Assembly (NCBI GenBank): GCA_002471225.1
Contig: DKPO01000020.1
Span: 101,798 to 127,054, forward strand
Origin: Porphyromonadaceae bacterium UBA7332
Lineage (GTDB): Bacteria > Bacteroidota > Bacteroidia > Bacteroidales > UBA7332
Length of the DNA stretch: 25,257 nucleotides
Direction of reading: 5' to 3'
How positions within the stretch are numbered: position 1 is the stretch's first letter; each line of letters starts with the position of its first letter. Below are positions 7,606 through 14,463 of the stretch, piece by piece. The position numbers were made by a program, and so were the translations under genes. The notes beneath the pieces were generated by a model. That model did not search any database and was not told the DNA's origin. It saw only the letters and a list, made by a program, of their open reading frames with translations.

Positions 7606-9396
7606 ATGAGTAAAATTAAATGGAGAGGAAGGCTTCAAATTCCTTTTCATAAGAAACTATTTGTTTCTCTCGCTACCCTTTTTCTGATTTTTCTGACCTC
7701 CGTTTTTGTATTTCAGTATAAACGTGAGAAAGATTTCAGAGAAAGAGAACTAAATGCATTTCTGTCAAATTTCAACGTTAATTTATATCATTCGCTAAAA
7801 GGAGATTCTTTGACTCGTAATCGGATAGATTCTATTGTGCATCTATTCGATTATCCTGATTTAAGAATATCTATGATTGATGATCAGGGTGTCGTGGTTT
7901 ACGATACAGAGTTCTCGGATACAAAAGCATTGGAAAAACATGCGGATCGTCCGGAAGTAAAAGATGCGAAGAAAAAGGGAGCCGGTTATTCGATACGTTA
8001 TTCCACGTCTTTAGGACAGGACTATTTCTATTCGGCACAGTATTTCGATACACTGATTGTCCGTAGTGCTTTACCTTATACGATGACTACTCAGTTTCTG
8101 AAGGCAGATAGTCAGTTTATCTATTTTCTGATTATCATATCAGCATTTGTTATTCTGACACTGTTATACTTCTCGTATAGATTAGGTATTAGTATCTCCA
8201 GGCTGAAAGAATTTGCCACCAGGGCAGAACGTAACGAAAAAATAGATTATAACATTTCTTTCCCTGATAATGATATCGGAGATATATCCCGAAACATTGT
8301 AGAGATCTATAAGAAATTAAAAACTACAAAAGAGGCTCTTTATATCGAAAGAGATAAATTGTTTCAGCATCTTCAGATTTCGAAAGAAGGTCTTGCCATT
8401 TTTTCGAATCAGCGAAAATGTATTTTTGCCAATAATCTTTTTAAGCAATATGCCGACTTAATTGCCGACATTCAGTTAGATAAAATTGATCAGATTCTTT
8501 TTGTGGAAGACTTCCGTTTTGTATCGGAATTTCTCGATCAGCAAATGGATCAGTCCAAAGAGGTCCGCGACTTCGTAAGCTCATCTAAATTGATTCAGAG
8601 TAACGGTAAGATATTCCAGGTGAACTGTATCCTTTTTCAGGATAATACGTTTGAAATATCAATCAGTAATATTACGCAAAAAGAAGAGCAAAACAGACTG
8701 AAACGTCAGTTGACTCAGAATATCTCTCATGAACTGAAGACTCCGGTAAGCAGTATTAAAGGGTATTTGGAGACAATTCTCGAAAATGACAATATACCGG
8801 AAGATAAACTTCGGTTCTTTTTGGAACGATGTTTTGTTCAGGCCAAACGTCTGGGTGACCTGCTTGCAGATATTTCGGTATTGACAAGGCTGGATGAAGC
8901 AGGATCTTTATTTGACAGACAACCTATTAATATTCACACGTTAGTAAGTGATATTTATAAAGATTCGATGCAGGCTCTGGAGGTAAAGAACGATGTCTTT
9001 ATTATGCAGATCCCTGATACATGCCAGATCAGAGGAAACCATTCTCTGTTATACTCGATTTTCAGAAATCTTTTAGACAATGCGATTGCGTATGCAGGCG
9101 AGGGGATTCATATCCAGGTACAATGCTACAGAGAAGATGAGGAATTCTATTACTTCAGCTTTTCAGACTCCGGTTTAGGAGTGAATGCAGAGCATCTGAA
9201 TCGTATCTTTGAGCGTTTCTATCGAGTAGATAAAGGTCGTTCCCGCAAGTTAGGAGGAACGGGACTGGGACTTGCAATTGTAAAAAATGCAGTGCTTTTC
9301 CATCAAGGTGAAATCTCAGCCCGTAAACATTCTTCAGGTGGACTCGAAATCCTATTCTCTTTAAGAAAGGCTCCTGCTTCAGCTGAAAAAGAATAA
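7606..9396 (+). CDS. Membrane sensor histidine kinase (PhoR-like)
   Basis: A 596-residue inner-membrane kinase and partner of the upstream regulator. Transmembrane segments are at about 17-38 and 171-191, enclosing a periplasmic sensor of roughly 130 residues. A HAMP-like linker follows (about 192-245), then a PAS-like region (about 250-350). The HisKA domain carries phospho-acceptor His375 in ISHELKTPVSSIKGY. The ATPase domain shows the N box with Asn492 (LLDNAIAYA), the G1 box Asp521-x-Gly-x-Gly525, the F box ERFYRVDKGRSR and the G2 box GGTGLGLAIV (550-559). All catalytic motifs are intact. The order TM-sensor-TM-HAMP-PAS-HisKA-HATPase is PhoR/WalK-like. The ligand is unknown. Confidence 0.94.
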   Translation: MSKIKWRGRLQIPFHKKLFVSLATLFLIFLTSVFVFQYKREKDFRERELNAFLSNFNVNLYHSLKGDSLTRNRIDSIVHLFDYPDLRISMIDDQGVVVYDTEFSDTKALEKHADRPEVKDAKKKGAGYSIRYSTSLGQDYFYSAQYFDTLIVRSALPYTMTTQFLKADSQFIYFLIIISAFVILTLLYFSYRLGISISRLKEFATRAERNEKIDYNISFPDNDIGDISRNIVEIYKKLKTTKEALYIERDKLFQHLQISKEGLAIFSNQRKCIFANNLFKQYADLIADIQLDKIDQILFVEDFRFVSEFLDQQMDQSKEVRDFVSSSKLIQSNGKIFQVNCILFQDNTFEISISNITQKEEQNRLKRQLTQNISHELKTPVSSIKGYLETILENDNIPEDKLRFFLERCFVQAKRLGDLLADISVLTRLDEAGSLFDRQPINIHTLVSDIYKDSMQALEVKNDVFIMQIPDTCQIRGNHSLLYSIFRNLLDNAIAYAGEGIHIQVQCYREDEEFYYFSFSDSGLGVNAEHLNRIFERFYRVDKGRSRKLGGTGLGLAIVKNAVLFHQGEISARKHSSGGLEILFSLRKAPASAEKE

Positions 9397-9412
9397 TACT
9401 TACAAATCGTCC

Positions 9413-9467
9413 AAATCCGATTTAGCAGAAGCTAACTGACAAATTAACAAGTAAGTTAGTCGGATTT
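9413..9467 (+). other. Bulged inverted repeat downstream of the sensor kinase
   Basis: AAATCCGA (9413-9420) pairs with TCGGATTT (9460-9467), and CTAACT (9432-9437) pairs with AGTTAG (9454-9459). The right-hand arms are contiguous and the left-hand arms are split by an 11-nt bulge. It lies 17 bases after the kinase stop and before the terminator hairpin, so it would be in the 3' untranslated region. Function unknown; chance pairing in AT-rich DNA is possible. Confidence 0.35.
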
Positions 9468-9489
9468 ACAGTTTGTAATTACATAAATA

Positions 9490-9530
9490 AAGTCCCATTT
9501 TGACTGAAAATACAGGTCAAAATGGGACTT
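9490..9530 (+). terminator. Terminator hairpin after the two-component operon
   Basis: AAGTCCCATTTTGAC (9490-9504) pairs perfectly with GTCAAAATGGGACTT (9516-9530), a 15-bp stem with an 11-nt loop. The plus-strand tail is only moderately T-rich. The minus-strand tail is TTTATTTATG, so it could work in both directions. Confidence 0.75.
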
Positions 9531-9771
9531 CTTCATTTTAATATATCTATTGTAGTTTAGTGCAGAGGCGAGCCTGAACGAATTCAGTTTTATCATACTG
9601 CATTGATTCTTGTATTTTTCCTGTCTTTTTGTATTTTCCTGATTGCTCAGAATGCGCTATATATTTTAATAGTATTCCTTCGTTGAAATAAGCTCTGTAT
9701 TTTCATTTTGGTAACTAATTGAAAATCAGGATATAGGTGTATGTGAATTTGATTGAAGGTATTTTATCGGG

Positions 9772-9806
9772 TTTTGATACGTATTTAGAAACATTTTGAT
9801 ACGTAT
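9772..9806. repeat. Two direct copies of TTTTGATACGTAT, 22 bp apart
   Basis: Identical 13-mers at 9772-9784 and 9794-9806. Each contains the palindrome ATACGTAT, and the second extends to GATACGTATC (9798-9807). The 22-bp start-to-start spacing is about two helical turns, as in paired protein-binding sites. Confidence 0.7.
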
Positions 9807-9844
9807 CTTACTGAAAAAACAAAGGGCGAAAAATTCAAAACAAA

Positions 9845-9895
9845 CCGTATCTTTTAAAAGATATGCCGTAGAATTTTCAAGATACGGTGTATCTT
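9845..9895. repeat. Nested inverted repeats with GATAC cores
   Basis: CCGTATCTT (9845-9853) is the exact reverse complement of AAGATACGG (9879-9887). Nested in the same stretch are the near-palindrome CGTATCTTTTAAAAGATATG (9846-9865, one wobble position) and AAGATAC/GTATCTT (9879-9885 and 9889-9895). Several alternative hairpins or dyad sites are possible. Confidence 0.65.
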
Positions 9896-9919
9896 TTCAA
9901 AATGGACGGTATTTCATCA

Positions 9920-9942
9920 GAAACAGTAGGCTATACTGTTTC
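9920..9942. repeat. Perfect 9-bp inverted repeat
   Basis: GAAACAGTA (9920-9928) pairs with TACTGTTTC (9934-9942), with the 5-nt loop GGCTA. It has no T-run and lies far from a gene end, so it is not an obvious terminator. Confidence 0.6.
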
Positions 9943-10180
9943 AAATCATGCTCTGCATCGTTGTTTTTGCTTTCTTTTTATTTGCCGGGAGAGAGGTTTG
10001 TAAATTGATAAAATGCTGCTGAATAAGTAATAATACTGACAATATGATTTATTGATTATTTGCTCTTTTTCTTTTAACCATCTCTCGTACTACTTCCTTT
10101 TTTACTGATTCAAAAGAGGTATGATTGCTTATGGGTTAGTCGCAAACTATGGAAATATATGCGTTCACCCGTAATAAAAA

Positions 10181-10214
10181 AGCGTATAGATTTTCTTATG
10201 AAAATCTATACGCT
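10181..10214 (-). terminator. rlmD: Intrinsic terminator of rlmD
   Basis: AGCGTATAGATTTTC (10181-10195) pairs perfectly with GAAAATCTATACGCT (10200-10214), with a 4-nt loop. On the minus strand the stem is followed at once by TTTTTATTAC. It lies 35 bases after the rlmD stop codon. Confidence 0.92.
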
Positions 10215-10249
10215 ACTATAAAATTGTGTACCTGACAGGTTCTATCTAA

Positions 10250-11659
10250 TTATCGACGTTCTAATAATACTACGTTCTCAACGTGGTGAGTATGAGGGAA
10301 CATATCAACCGGACGAACGCGAACTACTTTATAATCGCAATCAAGCAAACTTAGATCGCGAGCTTGTGTAGCTGAGTTACAACTTACGTAAACGATACGT
10401 TTAGGAGCTGCAAATAAGATTGATTTGATCACATCATCGTGCATACCCGCGCGTGGAGGGTCTGTAATGATTACATCAGGCTTGCCGTGTTGCTCGATAA
10501 ATTCTGTAGTCAGAATATCTTTCATATCTCCGGCATAGAATAAAGTATTTTCGATACCGTTGTTTTGAGAATTGAATTTGGCATCCTCAATAGCTTCTGG
10601 TACATACTCAATACCTACAACGCTTTTAGCCTGACGGGCAACGAAGTTAGCAATTGTACCTGTCCCTGTATAAAGGTCATATACATACTCTTCTCCTGTA
10701 AGACCTGCGAAATCACGAGTTACTTTATATAATTCGTATGCCTGATCTGAATTTGTCTGATAGAATGATTTTGGTCCGATTTTGAACTTCAAACCTTCCA
10801 TTTCTTCGTAGATACATTCACTTCCTTTGAAAACAAGAATCTCCTGGTCAGTGATCGTATCATTACGTTTCTCATTAATCACATAAAGTAAAGATGTGAT
10901 TTGAGGGAATTTATCAGCCAAATGCTGTAAAAGGGCTTCACGTCTTTCGATGTCTTCTTTGAAGAATACAACGATCAGCATAAGTTCACCTGTCGAAGTC
11001 GTACGAATAATCATAGTACGCATGAATCCGACTTGTTCACGTAAATCGAAGAATTCATATTCGTTTTTCAAACAGAAATCACGAATCTCCAAACGAATCT
11101 CATTCGAAAGTTTTGTTTGAAGATAACAATTCTCGATATTCAATACTTTGTCGAAACAACCTGAGATATGATAACCAAGTGCTTCGTTATATGGGAATTT
11201 AGTTCCTTCCTGAAGATCTTTCTCAGTGTACCAACGACGGTTCGAGAAAGTGAATTCTAATTTATTGCGGTAGTATTCAGTTTTAGCAGAACCTAATATT
11301 GATTCAAACTCAGGTAGCTCCACTTTGCCGATACGGGCAAGATTGCTATGTACTTCCTTTTGTTTGCAATTTAGCTGTTCTTCATATTTTAAGTGCTGCC
11401 ATTTGCAACCACCGCATACGCCGAAATGTTCGCAGAATGGAGTCGCACGCTTATCACTGTATTTATGAAACTTAATGATTTTAGCTTCAGCAAATGAGCT
11501 TTTTTTGCGTGTGCATTGCAGGTCTACGATATCTCCCGGAGCTGCATAAGGAACAAAAACAACCAAATCGTCGATTTTTGCTATAGCCTTACCTTCAGCA
11601 GCAACATCGATAATTTCAACTTCTTCCCAGATAGGAAGGATTTTTTTCTTTCTTGCCAT
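10250..11659 (-). CDS. rlmD: 23S rRNA (uracil-C5)-methyltransferase RlmD/RumA type
   Basis: SAM-dependent enzyme that forms 5-methyluridine in 23S rRNA (position 1939 for E. coli RlmD). The 469 residues show an N-terminal TRAM RNA-binding domain (about 8-65), then a 4Fe-4S cluster site with Cys76, Cys82 and Cys85 in the RumA spacing C-x5-C-x2-C; the fourth ligand is probably Cys178. The methyltransferase domain has SFYQTN, the SAM motif DLYTGTGTIANF, IEYVPEAIEDA and TDPPRAG. The catalytic nucleophile is Cys427 in YVSCNSATQARDL, and the general base is Glu461 in HHVENV. Exact target (RlmD versus an RlmCD-like dual site) cannot be fixed from sequence. It lies 87 bases downstream of serS on the same strand, with no promoter box between, so co-transcription is likely. 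Confidence 0.93.
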   Translation of the reverse strand: MARKKKILPIWEEVEIIDVAAEGKAIAKIDDLVVFVPYAAPGDIVDLQCTRKKSSFAEAKIIKFHKYSDKRATPFCEHFGVCGGCKWQHLKYEEQLNCKQKEVHSNLARIGKVELPEFESILGSAKTEYYRNKLEFTFSNRRWYTEKDLQEGTKFPYNEALGYHISGCFDKVLNIENCYLQTKLSNEIRLEIRDFCLKNEYEFFDLREQVGFMRTMIIRTTSTGELMLIVVFFKEDIERREALLQHLADKFPQITSLLYVINEKRNDTITDQEILVFKGSECIYEEMEGLKFKIGPKSFYQTNSDQAYELYKVTRDFAGLTGEEYVYDLYTGTGTIANFVARQAKSVVGIEYVPEAIEDAKFNSQNNGIENTLFYAGDMKDILTTEFIEQHGKPDVIITDPPRAGMHDDVIKSILFAAPKRIVYVSCNSATQARDLSLLDCDYKVVRVRPVDMFPHTHHVENVVLLERR

Positions 11660-11677
11660 ATAGGTGCTCTTAAATCA

Positions 11678-11724
11678 CTACAGAGCTGTATAGGCTTAGT
11701 AAGAAGCACCATACAACTCTGCAG
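11678..11724 (-). promoter_or_regulatory. Long hairpin in the serS-rlmD intergenic RNA
   Basis: On the minus-strand transcript, CTGCAGAGTTGTAT (from 11724) pairs with ATACAGCTCTGTAG (to 11678), all 14 positions including two G-U pairs. The stem continues inward with G-U and G-C pairs, a bulged U and GCUU/AAGC around a CUUACU loop. No U-run follows, so it is not a standard terminator. It ends 18 bases before the rlmD start and may be a processing, stability or translation-control element. Confidence 0.6.
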
Positions 11725-11746
11725 GTATTTTATTTAATTTGTTTTC

Positions 11747-13018
11747 TTAATCAATGATTTCAAATCCTGTATAAGGAACCAAAGCTTTAGGAATACGGAT
11801 TCCTTCCGGTGTCTGGTTGTTCTCAAGGATAGCAGCAACGATACGAGGAAGTGCCATTGCAGAACCATTCAATGTGTGACACAATTGTGGTTTTTTATCT
11901 TCAGAACGGAAACGACATTTCAAACGATTAGCCTGATAGCTTTCGAAGTTTGAAACTGAACTTACTTCTAACCAACGCTCCTGAGCAGCCGAATAAACTT
12001 CGAAGTCAAAAGTAAGAGCAGATGTGAAGCTCATGTCGCCGCCACAAAGACGAAGAATACGCCAAGGTAATTCTAATTTCTCAACCAAAGTCTGAACGTA
12101 GTTTACCATTTCGTCCAAAATCTGATATGAATCAGCTGGATTTGCAATTTGTACAATTTCTACTTTGTCAAATTGGTGTAAACGATTTAATCCACGTACA
12201 TCTTTACCGTAAGATCCGGCTTCACGACGGAAACAAGCTGAATAAGCTGTGTTTTTAATCGGAAGATCCTTCGCTTCAAGGATTACATCGCGGTAGATAT
12301 TTGTTACCGGAACCTCAGCTGTAGGGATCAGATAAAGATCATCCAATTGGCAGTGGTACATTTGACCTTCTTTATCAGGTAACTGACCTGTACCATATCC
12401 TGATGCTGCATTAACAACATAAGGAGGCTGGATTTCCAGATATCCTGCATCGCGGGCATTGTCAAGGAAGAAGTTGATCAAAGCACGTTGAAGACGAGCA
12501 CCTTTACCTTTGTAAACCGGGAATCCTGAACCAGTGATTTTAACACCAAGTTCAAAATCGATCAAATCATATTTTTTGCAAAGATCCCAGTGAGGAAGCG
12601 CGTCAGAACCAAGGTTTGGCATTTCACCGCCTGTACGTTCTACCACGTTATCTTCAGGTAATTTACCTGCAGGCACTGCATCACAAGGTAAGTTAGGGAT
12701 AGTTAGCAGGAGAGTAGTCATCTCCTCTTCAGCTGTTTTCATTTCAGCTTCAACTTCCTTCACACCTTCTTTTAGCGTAGCTACTTTTGCTTTATTTGCA
12801 TCCGCTTCATCGCGTTTACCCTCTTTCATCAAAGCACCGATGCTTTTTGAAAGCTGATTCATTTCAGCTAAAGTATTATCTAATTGTAACTGTGCAGTTC
12901 TGCGTTTTTGATCATAGTCCAACACTTTCGCAATAACCTCTTCGGCATCAAAGTGTTTTTTCGCCAAACGGGCAACAACCTCTTGCGGGTTTTCTTTGAT
13001 TACTTGTAGTGTAAGCAT
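11747..13018 (-). CDS. serS: Seryl-tRNA synthetase
   Basis: Class II aminoacyl-tRNA synthetase that charges tRNA-Ser (and tRNA-Sec where present). The 423 residues match the bacterial family length. Residues about 25-105 form the long antiparallel coiled-coil arm that grips the tRNA extra arm. Class II motif 2 is at Phe263-Arg-Arg265-Glu in FRREAGSYGKDVRGL, and motif 3 is around Arg392 in MALPRIVAAILENNQ. The family signatures LIPTAEVPVTN and TLNGSA are present. The start gives the usual MLTLQVIKENP opening. A TATCTTTG box lies 46 bases upstream. The efflux operon ends just upstream on the same strand without a visible terminator, so some read-through is possible. Confidence 0.98.
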   Translation of the reverse strand: MLTLQVIKENPQEVVARLAKKHFDAEEVIAKVLDYDQKRRTAQLQLDNTLAEMNQLSKSIGALMKEGKRDEADANKAKVATLKEGVKEVEAEMKTAEEEMTTLLLTIPNLPCDAVPAGKLPEDNVVERTGGEMPNLGSDALPHWDLCKKYDLIDFELGVKITGSGFPVYKGKGARLQRALINFFLDNARDAGYLEIQPPYVVNAASGYGTGQLPDKEGQMYHCQLDDLYLIPTAEVPVTNIYRDVILEAKDLPIKNTAYSACFRREAGSYGKDVRGLNRLHQFDKVEIVQIANPADSYQILDEMVNYVQTLVEKLELPWRILRLCGGDMSFTSALTFDFEVYSAAQERWLEVSSVSNFESYQANRLKCRFRSEDKKPQLCHTLNGSAMALPRIVAAILENNQTPEGIRIPKALVPYTGFEIID

Positions 13019-13064
13019 AAAGCCTTATCTCTTATTATTTTTAGTATAATCTTTCAATATGTGG

Positions 13065-13072
13065 CAAAGATA
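13065..13072 (-). promoter_or_regulatory. serS: Bacteroidota -7 promoter box for serS
   Basis: TATCTTTG on the minus strand matches TAnnTTTG, 46 bases before the serS ATG. A TTG at 13097-13095, 22 bases further upstream, is a possible -33 element. Confidence 0.65.
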
Positions 13073-13110
13073 GAAAAAAAGAAGAGATCATTACCAATCC
13101 TTTTATAAAA

Positions 13111-14463
13111 TTACCATCCTCCGCCTAAAGCTTTATACAAAGTTGTAGTTGCAAGCTTTTCAGTCAGAATTGCTTTGTTGAGACTAATCTCCGCATCAAG
13201 CAAACTACGTTGAGCATCCAGTACATCCATGTAGCTGATTACGCCATTTATATACTGAAGGTTGGCAAGATCCAGGTAGCTGCGTGCTGCCTGTTCACTC
13301 TTTTGTCTGGATTCACGAATCTCTTTTGATTTGCGTACAGATACTAAAGCGTTATTCAACTCTTTGAATGCTTCCAGTACAACCTTTTCGTAGTCATAAA
13401 CCTGCTGCTCCATTTTAGCCTGACTTCTTTTCCAGTTTGCTCTGTTTTTTCCAAAATTGAAAAGAGGTGACAGAATATTACCTCCGATCAATCCGACAGG
13501 AGACTGAAGGAATGAAGAAAAGTCTCCACTTTCAAGTCCACCTTCAGCTGTTAATTTGAAAGATGGAAACATTGATGTGAAAGCTACGCCAACCTGAGCA
13601 TGCGATTCTTTAAGCTTGTATTCCGCTTGCATGATATCGGGACGCTGTTCCAGAATTTCGGATGGTAATCCGATTGGAATATTAACCGGTGTTACACGAA
13701 TCTTTTTCTCTCTTGGCAGATTTTCTCCATCAAATTTACCAAGCAGAAAAGCCATATCGTTTTGTTTCTCTTTTTGCTGATACTCTAGCGAAGGAATCAA
13801 AGTTTCTGTTTTTGCCAATTCGGCTTCAGCCTGTTTAAGTGCTAATTCCGAAGTTAAACCTCCTTCAAAACGAAGTCTGGCAATACGGACTGCTTCTTTG
13901 CGGGCCGCTGTTGTCTGAGTGACAATCTGAAGTTCCTGATCAATCGCAATCAGCTCGTAATAGGTACGTACGACCTGAGAGATAATACTGACCTGTAAAG
14001 CTCTTTTACCTTCGATGCTTTGCATTAGCTGTGCTTTTGCAGCATCATTGGCCCAGCGAAGTTTTCCCCAAATATCCAATTCCCATGAAAAGGTAGCTTT
14101 TGCGGCGAATGTATCATCTGTTTTAGATTTATCGCCTTCACGTTCGCCTTCCAGTTCAAGTCCCAATCCGGGCATCATGTTCGCAAATGCTATTTTTTTG
14201 CCCTGATTAAATTCTGCAATAACAGCTTCGGCTTTCAGCATATCTTTGTTGTTTTCCAAAGCTTCCTGAATCAGTCCTTGAAGGATAGGGTCAGTATAGA
14301 GTTCCCACCATTTTAAATCACGGATCAAACCCGTAGCCGATTGATTGGTTGTATCTATCTGTGCAGGCAAGTCCATTTGTGGACGAACGAAATCTTTGCC
14401 TACTTTACACGATGATAGTCCGGCAAGGACTATCATCGGTAAAATTATATATTTCTTACCCAT
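13111..14463 (-). CDS. RND efflux outer-membrane lipoprotein (OprM/NodT-type, TolC superfamily)
   Basis: Outer-membrane exit duct of the tripartite pump encoded with it. The 450 residues begin with a lipoprotein signal peptide ending in the lipobox LSSC, with Cys19 as the lipidated residue. The mature N-terminus GKDFVRPQMDLP is typical of the OprM/NodT family. Two TolC-type outer-membrane efflux repeats follow (about 60-245 and 265-445), including WELDIWGKLRWANDAAKAQL in the first and LPSEILEQRPDIMQAEYKL at the start of the second. Its ATG overlaps the stop of the pump gene by eight bases (ATGGGTAA), so translation is coupled. It is the last gene of the operon. Confidence 0.94.
   Translation of the reverse strand: MGKKYIILPMIVLAGLSSCKVGKDFVRPQMDLPAQIDTTNQSATGLIRDLKWWELYTDPILQGLIQEALENNKDMLKAEAVIAEFNQGKKIAFANMMPGLGLELEGEREGDKSKTDDTFAAKATFSWELDIWGKLRWANDAAKAQLMQSIEGKRALQVSIISQVVRTYYELIAIDQELQIVTQTTAARKEAVRIARLRFEGGLTSELALKQAEAELAKTETLIPSLEYQQKEKQNDMAFLLGKFDGENLPREKKIRVTPVNIPIGLPSEILEQRPDIMQAEYKLKESHAQVGVAFTSMFPSFKLTAEGGLESGDFSSFLQSPVGLIGGNILSPLFNFGKNRANWKRSQAKMEQQVYDYEKVVLEAFKELNNALVSVRKSKEIRESRQKSEQAARSYLDLANLQYINGVISYMDVLDAQRSLLDAEISLNKAILTEKLATTTLYKALGGGW

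Larger units (their letters stand above)
9541..10180. other. Long convergent intergenic region without a recognisable gene
   Basis: About 640 bases between the sensor-kinase terminator and the rlmD terminator. I found no tRNA, no TAnnTTTG promoter box on either strand, and no open frame that looks like protein. It contains a short direct repeat (TGTATTTTTCCTG at 9611-9623 and TGTATTTTCCTG at 9630-9641) and, from 9772 to 9942, a cluster of palindromes listed separately. The stretch 9943-10180 shows nothing notable. Confidence 0.6.

Noticed and set aside
6881..9396. Assigning the two-component pair to phosphate control (PhoB/PhoR proper)
   Set aside because: Domain order is PhoR-like, but no pst, phoU or alkaline phosphatase gene is adjacent and no clear Pho box was found, so the signal is left open.
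9920..9942. parS- or dif-like chromosome site
   Set aside because: The arms resemble GTTTC/GAAAC but in the wrong arrangement for the parS consensus, and no XerC/XerD-type core was recognised.
9796..10008. A 70-codon open frame in the long intergenic gap
   Set aside because: It starts with TTG, lacks a ribosome-binding site and promoter box, covers the palindrome cluster, and its product is basic low-complexity sequence with no recognisable domain.
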